Source: Lactuca virosa
Lineage: Eukaryota; Streptophyta; Magnoliopsida; Asterales; Asteraceae
Direction of reading: 5' to 3'
Assembly: GCA_928212115.1 (NCBI GenBank)
Contig: CAKMRJ010005412.1
Span: 256,334,765-256,398,764 of the forward strand
Length of the DNA stretch: 64,000 bases
Shown: positions 1-11,661 of the stretch, piece after piece
Numbering within the stretch: position 1 is the first letter of the stretch
Layout of the letters: the number at the start of each line of letters is the position of its first letter
The notes under the pieces: generated by a model
Told to the model about the DNA's origin: nothing
Seen by the model: only the letters and a program-made list of their open reading frames with translations
The model's database searches: none
Program-made: the position numbers and the translations under genes

Positions 1-2882
1 TCACGCCACCGAGGGTAAGGACCCAGTCCTTAGTCCTCCGTAGGTACTTGAGGATATTTTCTTTTACCACCGCAGTCCAGTGGCCTTGCTAGGGGTTCCC
101 CTGATACTGCTAACCATGCTCAAAGCAAGGCTACATCAGTCGAGTACACACATATAAGCATACATGAGTCGATCCTACAAAGCCGAAGCATAAGGTATTC
201 GACCTCATTTCGGCTATCTCAGCCTCACTACTAGGGCTTTGTGTCTTACTCAATCTGGCGTTACTCGGGATGGGTAACTCTCCTTTCTTGGAGTCCTGCA
301 TGCCGAATCTCTTCAGCACCTTATCCAAGTAGGTACTCTGACTAAGTCCAATTAGTCTTTTACTCCGGTCTCTCAAGGATCCTAATCCCTAGAATATAGA
401 GGCAGCTTCTCCTAGGTCCTTCATAGAGAAACACTTCCAAGCCAGGACCTTAACTTCCTGCAGAGTTGGGATGTCATTTCCTATGAGTAGTATGTCATCC
501 ACATACAATACCAAAAAAACTAAATATCTCCCACTAGCCTTGACATATACACAAGATTCATCTTCACTCCTAGAAAAGCCAAATTCTTTGACTTTCTCAT
601 CAAAGCAAAGATTCCATCTGCGAGGTGCTTGCTTTAAAACCCATAAATGGATTTCTCAGCTTACCACACTCTATTAGGGTACTCTGTATTGACAAAATCC
701 CTGGCTGACTCATGTAAACATCCCTCAGCCAACTTTCCATTAAGGAAAGCGGTTTTGACATCCATTTGCCATATTTCATAGTCATGAAAGCAGCTATGGC
801 TAACAGAACCCTAATAGACTTAATCTTGGCCACTGGAGAAAGGTCTCATCATAATCAACTCCCGGAGTTTGTGAGAAACCCTTTGCAACCAGTCGTGCCT
901 TATAAGTGTGTACATTACCATCCATTCGGTCTTCTTCTTGAAGATCCATTTGCACCCTACAGTCTTACGACCTGGTACATTCTCAACCAAGTTCCAAACT
1001 TGATTGTCATACATGGACTGTATCTCGCTGTCCATTGCCTCTTTCCACTTGGCTGACTCAGGGCCTGCCATGGCTTCCGCGTAACTGTTAGGTTCATCCA
1101 GACCTATCAGTGTCTCATCACTGATAAGTGTATCACCTTCCGCAGTAATATGGAATCCATAGTAATGCTCAGGTGCATTCCTAACCCTTGTGGAACGCCT
1201 CAGAGGTACAGACTTGTCAATTGGCTCAACAGGAGTTTCCTCCTCAAGTTGAGTGCTAGGGTTTGAAGTTCCTTCACCACTTGACTCTTGAATTTCTTCA
1301 AGGTCAACTTGCCTCCCACTGTCTCCTTGGCTTATGAACTCTCTCTGTCGAAAGAAAGCCCTCCTAGCTACAAAGACCACATTCTCACTAGGTCTGGTCT
1401 GTAGAAGAGGTAACCAAAGGATTTCTGTGGGTAGTCGATGAATACACCTCTCACTTCGAGGTTCGAGCTTATCATGAGTCTCGCGTCTCACGAAAGCCTC
1501 GCAACCCCAATCTTAATGTGGTCTAGTTTGGGTACTTTACCAGTCCACATCTCATGAGGAGTTTTGGCAACTTTCTTTGTAGGGACTAGATTAAGGATAT
1601 GGGCGGCAGTCTCTAAGGCATACCCCCAAAATGAGATTGGTAGCGAAGCTCGACTCATCATGGAACGAACCATATCCAACATGGTTCGATTACGCCTCTC
1701 AGCTACACCGTTCAACTGCGGTGTCCTGGGAGGTGTCAATTGTGAGACAATCCCACATTCCCTAAGATAGTCGAGGAACTCTGAACTAAGATACTCACCA
1801 CCTCGATCGGATCGAAGCATCTTAATGTTCCTGCCCAATTGATTCTCGACTTCCTGTTTAAATTCTTTAAACCTTCAAAAGTCTCTGACTTATGCTTGAT
1901 TAAGTAGACATATCCATATCTACTGTAATCATCAGTAAAAGTCAAATAATAACGATTAGCATCCCTTGTGGCATGTTTGAAGGGCCCACACACATCCGTG
2001 TGTATAAGATCCAACAAACCTTCACCCCTCTCACAAGAACCTGTGAAGGGTGACTTTGTCATTTTTCCAAGTAAGCATGATTCGCAACTATCATCTGACT
2101 TTAGGTCAATGACTCCAAGACTCCATCCTTTTGGAGTTGGCCTATGCGTTTCTTGCTTATATGTCCAAGACGACAATGCCATAATGATGCTTTATCCAAG
2201 TTATTATCATTAACAGAATCAATACACAATACATTATTTCCTAAGTTATCAACCACAGATACAGTTTCATACACACCATCACAAGGTAATGCTTTAAAAT
2301 AAAGAACATTATTAAAGAAAGCATTAATCGAACCAACTTCATTATCAAATGAAAAGGTGAAACCTTGTTTATACAATGCATGAAAGGAAATAATATTTCT
2401 TGCCATTTCTGGCGAATAACAACATTTATTCAAATCTAAACTAAACCCACTACTTAGCGATAAAGTATAAACTCCAATCTTGGTGACAGGTAAAGCTTTC
2501 CTATTCCCCATGATTAAGTTTATTCTTCCATGCTCCACATTCTCACTTCTTCTTAGTCCCTGCAAATCAGAACAGATATGAATACCACAAACCGGTATCA
2601 AGGACCCAAGAGTTAGAATGGGGTGAGTTATTAGATAAGATAGTGTAAATACCTGCATGGTTGGGTTTAACTTTCCCATCCTTCACATCTTGCTGGTACT
2701 TTGGGCAGTTCCGCTTCCAATGTGACTTTTCATGGCAATAGAAGCATTCAGCCTCTTTAGGGTCAGAAGAAGGAGTGACGAAACCTTTCTTGGTTCCACT
2801 TGAAGAAGAGCCATCAAGGGTCCTAGCCTTGGTACCCTTCGAAGAGCTCTTCCTCTTCTTCCCTCGACCTTTCCCGATTGCC
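1..2882 (-). pseudogene. copia K pol: protease, integrase, reverse transcriptase (frameshifted, partial)
   Basis: Polyprotein remnant on the minus strand. Reading from 2882 down: the CCHC knuckle CFYCHEKSHWKRNC, the protease site WVLDTG near 2600, a pre-integrase block with the HHCC zinc site (WHCRLGH, CESCLLGK), integrase catalytic residues in IHTDVCGPF, FTDDYSRYGYVYL and NGVAERRNRT (2060-1690), then RT from about 1100 to the YVDD region near 490 and the RT C-terminus. At least six frame changes separate these pieces. One extra T follows the DTG codons, and one T is lost where L has a TAG stop. The catalytic residues of integrase are present, unlike in L, but no piece can make a full enzyme. 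Confidence 0.9.
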
Positions 2883-3555
2883 AAAACCGGGGCGGAGTTT
2901 GGAGTAGGAGTGTTAACAACCGACTTACCCTTAAGACCTGTTTCTGCGGTCTTGAGAGTCCCTGAAGTTTGCTGAGTGTGACCTCTTCCTTATTCATGTG
3001 ATATGTCATGCGGAATTGATCATAGCACGATGGTAAGGAGTGCAAAATGATATCTATTGCAAGCTCCTCAGGGAAGTTCACATTAAGCTTCAGCAACCGA
3101 TCCACATACCTTTGCATTTTCTGCATGTGGCTCGTGACGGATTCCCCGTCCTTCATCATGGTTGTTATGATAGAGCATATGATTTCATACCTCTCTTGTC
3201 GTGCACTTTGATGGTATCTTTCCATCAGATCTTGGTGCATTTCAAAAGGGTAGAAGTCCTCATAGGACTTTTGGAGTTCCGCTGTCATGGTGGCCAACAT
3301 GATGCATGCCACTTTTGTAGCATCCCTTTCATGTGCCCGGAAGTCAGCGATCTCCTGGGGAGTTGCAGTGGTCTCATCAATCTCCTTAAGCTCCTTGTCA
3401 AGGACATATTCTTTGTCCTCGTAGCGGGTAATCATCCTGATGTTTATGATCCATTCATTGAAGTTGGATCCATCAAAAGTGACTTTCCCACACAAGTTCA
3501 TAAGGGTAAAGGAGCCATTAGGATTAGAGCCAGAAGCAGCATTGTTTGAAGACAT
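2683..3555 (-). pseudogene. copia K gag (UBN2-type capsid, frameshifted near C-terminus)
   Basis: Starts at ATG 3555 (MSSNNAASGSNPNG), the same start as the L copy, so the start is well supported. Residues 20-200 look like the gag-polypeptide (UBN2) capsid domain of plant copia elements, including the pattern around FDGSNFNEW and the helix near MERYHQSARQERYEI. About residue 200, after LSKLQGL, the frame is lost because one C of the CTCCTC run is missing compared with L. The true continuation, with basic stretch and CCHC knuckle, lies in another frame (2567-2884). The protein would form the particle shell and bind RNA if intact. Confidence 0.88.
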
Positions 3556-4971
3556 CTGAAAGAAGAGGACAAGATTAGTTTAGATATTAAGAGAGTCCTT
3601 AATAAAACACCCAAATGTAATATTAAGGCTAGGATCCAATCACAATATATTATAACTTAGAAGAGGTATGCCGTAATCCAAGCTATAACATATTTGAAAG
3701 GTAGGTGAATGACGATTCACCAATTTCCACCATGAAAAACGAAATATAAATATTAGGTTTTTAATTGGTTCTTAGAAATTCCTAGATTCTTTTGAGATTC
3801 AATGAACTTTTCAAAGGCATGTTTTCAATCTCGAGTGTGCCCTCCAAGTTTTGTGACTGGGATACCGAGGATCACAAAACGAGGTGTGAAGTAACCATGC
3901 AAATCACTTGGTACCCTCAAAGTTTATCACTCAATCGATGTGCCGGTAAACCACACACGCTCCACCGATGCTATGGTAAACCTTAAGTCACCCTTTACCT
4001 ACCTTGTTAAGTCCAAGTTAGTGTGCCGGTTAACCACACACTCCACCAACGACTTAAACAAAGTGTAAAGTGTAATTTCATGGATTAGCACCTTATTCAC
4101 ATTTTCCTAAAGTAACTAAAATTGGGAATTTAATAAAAGCATTTAGTTACTTTATAATATTCATCATACTTTTAATGAGAATTTATAAGTCCTTGTCCTA
4201 CCCGTTCGGCTAACGACCCTCCACCGATCAAGGAAGCGGTGGGTGAGAGTGGACACCCATTAAGTTGCCATTTTATAGGCAACAACCTTATACCCCCCTT
4301 ATAGACCGGCTTCGTGAATGAGGCGTACTAGCGGTAAGACGACTTGATCTTATACATATATATATTAGTAACTTATAATATTATAAAGTATAAGGGTTGA
4401 ATTTTAACTTTTAAAATTCTAAGGGTTGGAACTAAAGTTTTAATCAAGACTTTACTTGTTCCAAAACTTGAGGGCAAGCTTTGTAAACTTCAAAACTTTT
4501 CATTTCTTATAACTTATGAATTAATTGAGTAATAAAAATGAAGACTCTTCATTTTTATAACTCTTGTGTTCTTTTAATGGCTTTAATAAAAGTGAGACTT
4601 TTGGTTTTCCATAACTTGAGAACAAGTTATGGACTCCATTAAAACACATTATGATCATGAATTAAACTACCATGAAGGTTACAAACAATTCCTATGATCA
4701 TCTAATCTTCATAAGTTCAAGAACATGAATATGAACACTTTCAAGAATCAAAAATTACACTTAAAAAAACTTGTAATTTTGATAATTGTCATTGTAAAAG
4801 GATTAGCATAAACATTACACCATCTAAAACAAGTTTTTAAAACATCAAAACAGTTTAGGGTAATGTTTCTAGTCCATTTCCAGCAACAAATGTGCAAACT
4901 TTCATACGAGCAGAAAAGAAAAACGATTTTTTTCAAGCAGTTTGCACAAAAAAAAACAACAAACAAACCTA
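3556..4971 (-). other. untranslated leader of copia K
   Basis: About 1.4 kb between primer binding site and gag. No ORF is supported. It mirrors 6920-8343 in element L, including the repeated CCGGTAAACCACACAC-like blocks near 3945-4045. Confidence 0.8.
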
Positions 4972-4984
4972 GGCTCTGATACCA
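4972..4984 (-). other. primer binding site of copia K (initiator tRNA-Met)
   Basis: The plus strand reads GGCTCTGATACCA, whose complement TGGTATCAGAGCC matches the 3' end of plant initiator tRNA-Met. It lies one base from the end of the LTR sequence (4986). First-strand cDNA would start here. Confidence 0.92.
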
Positions 4985-4985
4985 C

Positions 4986-5347
4986 TGATGGGTTTTGAGC
5001 ATTCTAACACTTCCTAAGTGTACATGCAACCCTAATAACCTTGGATCTATGTTTGTCTAATTATCATGCAAAGTTGAATTCCAATGTTATATTCCTATCT
5101 AGCATACATGGGGAACATTTTTAACTTGAATGAAAGATAGAATAACTTACCTTGTTGTTGATTATGATCCTTGAAACCTTGTGAGCCTAGCACCCCAAGT
5201 GTGATGCCTCAAATGCTTCACACAACACCAAATGCAAAGGAGTAAGCTTTGAGAGAATCTTACACTTGCAAAATCGGCTCTAGCCCTCTTGATTCTTGTG
5301 TGCAACCGATTTTGGTGGAGCATGGGTTCTTTATATAGTGTTGACAC
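4986..5347 (-). repeat. 362-bp tandem copy of the TATA-R-U5 part of the K LTR
   Basis: Positions 4986-5347 repeat 5348-5709 with only a few differences (for example around 5080 against 5442). The unit starts 9 bases before the TATA box and runs to the LTR end at the primer binding site. The 5' end of K therefore has a full LTR followed by a second core promoter (TATA at 5330-5337 as well as 5692-5699) and a second R-U5. L has no such copy. Confidence 0.92.
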
Positions 5348-6119
5348 TGATGGGTTTTGAGCATTCTAACACTTCCTAAGTGTACATGCAACCCTAATAA
5401 CCTTGGATCTATGTTTGTCTAATTATCATGCAAAGTTGAATTCTAAGGTTATATTCCTATCTAGCATACATGGGGAACCTTTTTAACTTGAATGAAAGCT
5501 AGAATAACTTACCTTGTTGTTGATTATGATCCTTGAAACCTTGTGAGCCTAGCACCCCAAGTGTGATGCCTCAAATGCTTCACACAACACCAAATGCAAA
5601 GGAGTAAACTTTAAGAGAATCTTACACTTGCAAAATCGGCTCTAGCCCTCTTGATTCTTGTGTGCAACCGATTTTGGTGGAGCATGGGTTCTTTATATAG
5701 TGTTGACACATCTAGGGTTACACCATGTAAACCCTAATGTGTCATGACTCTTCATTTCCATGACCCATGGGTTTGTAACTCCCATGGAGCATCCATGGAG
5801 CATCCTATGGGTTTAACCCAACTTGATAATCCTGGAGCCCTCTTAGCCCACTATACAATTATGCATAATTTACATAATCAACCCATATATTTAATTAGTT
5901 ATCTTTTGATCACTTAATTAATTCTAAATTGAATTCTTGATCAAACTAATTAAATAATATTATTAATATAGAACTTATAATATATTAATAAACCATAAGT
6001 GTTATTTCTCTCATTTTAGTTTATCCAATTGCATGGTGCCATGCAACCCAAATGGACCATGCCGGGTCGGGTCAAATACATACCAGAAATAGTTATGGAC
6101 TTAGACACCTTATCCAACA
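5348..6119 (-). repeat. 5' LTR of copia K
   Basis: 772 bp, minus orientation, starting TGTTGGATAAGG at 6119 and ending in CCCATCA at 5348. It matches both LTRs of L (763 and 765 bp). On the minus strand TATATAAA lies at 5699-5692, with an inverted pair of telo-box-like words just upstream (about 5713-5742). Confidence 0.92.
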
Positions 6120-6142
6120 CATACTTGCATCCATGAAGTGTT
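6120..6142. other. 23-bp spacer between two head-to-head copia LTRs
   Basis: This is the only unique DNA between K and L. Its last five bases, GTGTT (6138-6142), are the left copy of the target duplication of L, and the right copy is 13262-13266. The rest is the original target, which continues at 13267 into the LTR-like sequence with GTGCGGC motifs. Confidence 0.9.
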
Positions 6143-6905
6143 TGTTGGATAAGGTGTCTAAGTCCATAACTATTTCTGGTATGTACTTGACCCAACCCGG
6201 CATGGTCCATTTGGGTTGCATGACACCATGCAATTGGATAGACTAAATGAGAGAAATAACACTTGTGGATTATTAATATATTATAAGTTCTAATATATTA
6301 ATAATATTATTTAATTAGTTTAATCAAGAATTAATTTAGAATTAATTAAGTGATCAAAAGATAACTAATTAAATATATGGGTTGATTAAGTAAATTATGC
6401 ATAACTTGTATAGTGGGCTAAGAGGCTCCATGGATTATCAAGTTGGGTTAAACCCATAGGATGCTCCATGGGAGTTACAAACCCATGGGTCATGGAAATG
6501 AAGAGTCATGACACATTAGGGTTTACATGGTGTAACCCTAGATGTGTCAACACTATATAAGAAACCCATTCTCCACCAAAATCGGCGACACATAAGAAAC
6601 AAGAGGGCTAGGCCGATTTTAGAAGTGTGTATTCTCTCTAAAGTCATTCCAAAAGCATTTGGTGTTGTGTGAAGCATTTGAGGCATCACACTTGGGGTGC
6701 TAGGCTCACAAGGTTTCAAGGATCATAAGCAACAACAAGGTAAGTTATTCTATCTTTCATGCAAGTTAAAATTTGTTCCCCATGTATGCTAGATAGGAAT
6801 ATAACCTTGGAATTCAACTTTGCATGATAATTAGACAAACATAGATCCAAGGTTATTAGGGTTGCATGTACACTTAGGAAGTGTTAGAATGCTCAAAACC
6901 CATCA
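6143..6905 (+). repeat. 5' LTR of copia L
   Basis: 763 bp, TG...CA ends. TATATAA at 6554-6560 is the likely core promoter. Upstream at about 6517-6542 are TTAGGGTTT and AACCCTAG, an inverted telo-box-like pair split by a short spacer. Confidence 0.95.
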
Positions 6906-6906
6906 G

Positions 6907-6919
6907 TGGTATCAGAGCC
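6907..6919 (+). other. primer binding site of copia L (initiator tRNA-Met)
   Basis: TGGTATCAGAGCC one base after the LTR end, complementary to the 3' end of initiator tRNA-Met. Confidence 0.93.
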
Positions 6920-8343
6920 AGGTTTGTTTGTTGTTTTTTTTTGTGCAAACTGCTTGAAAAAAATCGTTTTTCTGTTTTCTGCTCGTACGAAAGATTGCAC
7001 ATTTGTTGCTGGAAATGGACTAGAAACATTACCCTAAACTGTTTTGATGTTTTAAAACTTGTTTTAGATGGTGTAATGTTTGTGCTAATCCATTTACAAT
7101 GGCAATTATCAAAATTACAAGTTTTTATTAAGTGTAATTTTGGATTCTTGAAAGTGTTCATATTCATGTTCTTGAACTTATGAAGATTAGATGATCATAG
7201 GAATTGTTTGTAACCTTCATGGTAGTTTAATTCATGATCATAATGTGTTTTAATGGAGTCCATAACTTGTTCTCAAGTTATGGAAAACCAAAAGTCTCAC
7301 TTTTATTAAAGCCATTAAAAGAACACAAGAGTTATAAAAATGAAGAGTCTTCATTTTTATTACTCAATTAATTCATAAGTTATAAGAAATGAAAAGTTTT
7401 TGAAGTTTACAAAACTTGCCCTCAAGTTTTGGAACAAGTAAAGTCTTGATTAAAACTTTAGTTCCAACCCTTAGAATTTTAAAAGTTAAAATTCAACCCT
7501 TATACTTTATAATATTATAAGTTACTAATATATATATGTATAAGATCAAGTCGTCTTACCGCTAGTACGCCTCATTCACGAAGCCGGTCTATAAGGGGGG
7601 TATAAGGTTGTTGCCTATAAAATGGCAACTTAATGGGTGTCCACTCTCACCCACCGCTTCCTTGATCGGTGGAGGGTCGTTAGCCGAATGGGTAGGACAA
7701 GGACTTATAAATTCTCATTAAAAGTATGATGAATATTATAAAGTAACTAAATGCTTTTATTAAATTCCCAATTTTAGTTACTTTAGGAAAAATGTGAATA
7801 AGGTGCTAATCCATGAAATTACACTTTACACTTTGTTTAAGTCGTTGGTGGAGCGTGTGTGGTTAACCGGCACACTAACTTGGACTTAACAAGGTAGGTA
7901 AAGGGTGACTTAAGGTTTATCATAGTATCGGTGGAGCGTGTGTGGTTTACCGGCACATCGATTGAGTGATAAACTTTAAGGGTACCAAGTGATTTGCATG
8001 GTTACTTCACACCTCGTTTTGTGATCCTCGGTATCCCAGTCACAAAACTTGGAGGGCACACTCGAGATTGAAACATGCCTTTGAAAAAAAAATTCATTGA
8101 ATCTCAAAAGAATCTAGGAATTTCTAAGAACCAATTAAAAACATAATATCTATATTTCGTTTTTCATGGTGGAAATTGGTGAATCGTCATTCACCTACCT
8201 TTCAAATATGTTATAGCTTGGATTACGGCATACCTCTTCTAAGTTATAATATATTGTGATTGGATCCTAGCCTTAATATTACATTTGGGTGTTTTATTAA
8301 GGACTCTCTTAATATCTAAACTCATCTTGTTCTCTTCTTTCAG
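6920..8343 (+). other. untranslated leader of copia L
   Basis: About 1.4 kb without a credible ORF. It is the mirror of 3556-4971. It holds the GTGTGTGGTTAACCGGCACA-like blocks near 7855 and 7940. Confidence 0.8.
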
Positions 8344-9260
8344 ATGTCTTCAAACAATGCTGCTTCTGGCTCTAATCCTAATGGCTCCTTTACCCTTATG
8401 AACTTGTGTGGGAAAGTCATTTTTGATGGATCCAACTTCAATGAATGGATCAGAAACATCAGGATGATTACCCGCTACGAGGACAAAGAATATGTCCTTG
8501 ACAAGGAGCTTAAGGAGATTGATGAGACCACTGCAACTCCCAGGAGATCGCTGACTTCCGGGCACATGAAAGGGATGCTACAAAAGTGGCATGCATCATG
8601 TTGGCCACCATGACAGCGGAACTCCAAAAGTCCTATGAGGACTTCTACCCTTTTGAAATGCACCAAGATCTGATGGAAAGATACCATCAAAGTGCACGAC
8701 AAGAGAGGTATGAAATCATATGCTCTATCATAACAACCATGATGAAGGACGGGGAATCCGTCACGAGCCACATGCAGAAAATGCAAAGGTATGTGGATCG
8801 GTTGCTGAAGCTTAATGTGAACTTCCCTGAGGAGCTTGCAATAGATATCATTTTGCACTCCTTACCATCGTGTTATGATCAATTCTGCATGACATATCAC
8901 ATGAATAAGGAAGAGGTCACACTCAGCAAACTTCAGGGACTCCTCAAGACCGCAGAAACAGGTCTTAAGGGTAAGTCGTTGTTAACACTCCTACTCCAAA
9001 CTCCGCCCCGGTTTTGGCAATCGGGAAAAGTCGAGGGAAGAAGAGGAACGGCTCTTCGAAGGGTACCAAGGCTAGGACCCTTGATGGCTCTTCTTCAAGT
9101 GGAACCAAGAAAGGTTTCGTCACTCCTTCTTCTGACCCTAAAGAGGCTGAATGCTTCTATTGCCATGAAAAGTCACATTGGAAGCGGAACTGCCCAAAGT
9201 ACCAGCAAGATGTGAAGGATGGGAAAGTTAAACCCAACCATGCAGGTATTTACACTATCT
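8344..9260 (+). pseudogene. copia L gag (two frameshifts)
   Basis: Starts at ATG 8344 with the same N-terminus as K gag. A C is missing from a CCCC run near 8540 (K keeps CCCC), which shifts the frame to the one used from 8586. Near 8975 a G is missing (GTCGTTG here, GTCGGTTG in K), which shifts it again. The capsid domain, basic linker and knuckle CFYCHEKSHWKRNC (about 9150-9195) are all still recognisable across three frames. The breaks differ from those in K, so the two copies decayed independently. Confidence 0.88.
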
Positions 9261-9745
9261 TATCTAATAACTCACCCCATTCTAACTCTTGGGTCCTTGA
9301 TACCGGTTGTGGTATTCATATCTGTTCTGATTTGCAGGGACTAAGAAGAAGTGAGAATGTGGAGCATGGAAGAATAAACTTAATCATGGGGAATAGGAAA
9401 GCTTTACCTGTCACCAAGATTGGAGTTTATACTTTATCACTAAGTAGTGGGTTTAGTTTAGATTTGAATAAGTGTTGTTATTCGCCAGAAATGGCAAGAA
9501 ACATTATTTCCTTTCATGCATTGTATAAACAAGGTTTCACCTTTTCATTTGATAATGAAGTTGGTTCGATTAATGCTTTCTTTAATAATGTTCTTTATTT
9601 TAAAGCATTACCAATCTCATTTTGGGGGTATGCCTTAGAGACTGCCGCCCATATCCTTAATCTAGTCCCTACAAAGAAAGTTGCCAAAACTCCTCATGAG
9701 ATGTGGACTGATAAAGTACCCAAACTAGACCACATTAAGATTTAG
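9261..9745 (+). pseudogene. copia L protease joined to integrase tail by a 646-bp deletion
   Basis: The frame runs from the CCHC knuckle through the protease site WVLDTGCGIHICSDL (about 9290-9335) into the pre-integrase block, then jumps at about 9610 from LYFKALP directly to SFWGYALETAAHILN, a motif that follows the integrase core. The HHCC site and the D,D,E residues seen in K are gone. The frame ends at TAG 9743-9745, which replaces the Trp codon of the usual KIWGCEAF motif (a G to A change). The product could keep protease activity but not integrate. Confidence 0.9.
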
Positions 9746-11251
9746 GGTTGCGAGGCTTTCGTGAGACGCGAGACTCATGATAAGCTCGAACCTCGAAGTG
9801 AGAGGTGTATTTTCATCGGCTACCCACAGAAATCCTTTGGTTACCTCTTCTATAGACCTAGTGAGAATGTGGTCTTTGTAGCTAGGAGGGCTTTCTTTCG
9901 AGAGAGAGAGTTCATAAGCCAAGGAGACAGTGGGAGGCAAGTTGACCTTGAAGAAATTCAAGAGTCAAGTGGTGAAGGAACTTCAAACCCTAGCACTCAA
10001 CTTGAGGAGGAAACTCCTGTTGAGCCAATTGACAAGTCTGTACCTCTGAGGCGTTCCACAAGGGTTAGGAATGCACCTGAGCATTACAATGGATTCCATA
10101 TTACTGCGGAAGGTGATACACTTATCAGTGATGAGACACTGATAAGTCTGGATGAACCTAACAGTTACGCGAAAGCCATGACAGGCCCTGAGTCAGCCAA
10201 GTGGAAAGAGGCAATGGACAGCGAGATACAGTCCATGTATGACAATCAAGTTTGGAACTTGGTTGAGAATGTACCAGGTCGTAAGACTGTAGGGTGCAAA
10301 TGGATCTTCAAGAAGAAGACCGACATGGATGGTAATGTACACACTTATAAGGCACGACTGGTTGCAAAGGGTTTCTCACAAACTCCGGGAGTTGATTATG
10401 ATGAGACCTTTTCTCCAGTGGCCAAGATTAAGTCTATTAGGGTTCTGTTAGCCATAGCTGCATTTCATGACTATGAAATATGGCAAATGGATGTCAAAAC
10501 CGCTTTCCTTAATGGAAAGTTGGCTGAGGATGTTTACATGAGTCAGCCAGAGGATTTTGTCAATACAGAGTACCCTAATAGAGTGTGTAAGCTTGAGAAA
10601 TCCATTTATGGGTTAAAGCAAGCACCTCGCAGATGGAATCTTTGCTTTGATGAGAAAGTCAAAGAATTTGGCTTTTCTAGGAGTGAAGATGAATCTTGTG
10701 TATATGTCAAGGCTAGTGGGAGTATAGTTAGTTTTTTGGTATTGTATGTGGATGACATACTACTCATAGGAAATGACATCCCAACTCTGCAGGAAGTTAA
10801 GTCCTGGCTTGGGAAGTGTTTCTCTATGAAGGACCTAGGAGAAGCTGCCTATATTCTAGGGATAAGGATCTTGAGAGACCGGAGTAAAAGACTAATTGGA
10901 CTTAGTCAGAGTACTTACTTGGATAAGGTGCTGAAGAGATTCGGCATGCAGGACTCCAAGAAAGGAGAGTTACCCATCCAGAGGAACGCCAGATTGAGTA
11001 AGACACAAAGCCCTAGTACTGAGGCTGAGATAGCAGAAATGAGTCGAATACCTTATGCTTCGGCTGTAGGATCGATCATGAATGCTATGACGTGTACTCG
11101 ACCTGATGTAGCCTTTGCCTTGAGCATGGTTAGCAGGTATCAGGGGAACCCTGGCAAGGCACACTGGACTGCGGTAAAGAATATCCTCAAGTACCTACGA
11201 AGGACTAAGGACTGGGTCCTTACCCTCGGTGGGACTGGGTCTTTACCCTAA
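9746..11251 (+). pseudogene. copia L reverse transcriptase (long open stretch)
   Basis: About 500 open codons. Visible RT motifs: WKEAMDSEIQSMYDNQVWNL, KWIFKKKTDMDGNVHTYKAR, QMDVKTAFLNGKLAEDVYM, SIYGLKQAPRRW and the catalytic LYVDDILLIGND near 10745-10780, with both Asp present. The C-terminus up to SRYQGNPGKAHWTAVKNILKYL is intact. It then breaks at 11225-11251, where roughly 100 bases of the RNase H start seen in fragment M (60127-60603) are missing. This is the best preserved enzyme part of the K/L family in the window, but it is cut from gag by the stop at 9745. Confidence 0.92.
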
Positions 11252-11661
11252 ACGGAAGAGCAATTTCTTGGAAGAGTTCCAAGCAAGAGACAGTGGTTGA
11301 TTCAACTTGCGAATCAGAATATATAGCAGCTAGCGAGGCAGCAAAGGAGGCGATATGGCTGAAGAACTTCATTGGAGACCTTGGAGTTGTACCAGCTATT
11401 AAAGAGCCAATGGAAATTTTCTGTGATAGTGAAAGTGTTGTTGCCTTAGCCAAGGAACCAAGGGATCACGGGAGATCCAGACACATCGACAGAAAATACC
11501 ATTTCATCAGACATCGAATAGAAGAAGGACTCCTCGTGGCAAAGAGGGTATCATCGGATGAGAACCCAGCAGATCCCCTCACGAAGGGACTGACTCGGGT
11601 TAAGCATCTCCAGCATGCTCGGAGCATAGAGCTGAAGGATGATATTAGATTTAGTAGTTAG
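11252..11661 (+). pseudogene. copia L RNase H (start deleted)
   Basis: The frame from 11293 to the TAG at 11661 reads DSTCESEYIAASEAAKEA, FCDSESVVALAKEPRDHGRS and HIDRKYHFIRHRIEEG, typical of the RNase H domain that ends copia pol. The N-terminal part (SQSGWVF block) is missing here, while fragment M keeps it. RNase H would remove the RNA strand during cDNA synthesis. Confidence 0.9.

Larger units (their letters stand above)
1..6119 (-). mobile_element. Ty1/copia element K (minus strand, 3' end outside window)
   Basis: The order on the minus strand is LTR (6119 to 5348), an extra partial LTR (5347 to 4986), tRNA-Met type primer binding site, about 1.4 kb leader, gag, protease, integrase and reverse transcriptase, running off the window at position 1 near the RT/RNase H junction. 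It is the same family as element L (6143-13261) and matches it nearly base for base except for indels. All coding frames are broken by frameshifts, so it is a dead copy. The order protease-integrase-RT is what assigns it to Ty1/copia. Its left target duplication cannot be checked here. Confidence 0.93.

Noticed and set aside
766..1056. Plus-strand ORFs opposite copia K pol (also 3040-3549 and mirrored in L)
   Set aside because: They are shadows of the conserved gag-pol reading on the minus strand, and recur in L for that reason.
6016..6246. Two near-identical 64-codon ORFs on opposite strands
   Set aside because: They are the two LTR ends of copia K and L read across the inverted repeat.
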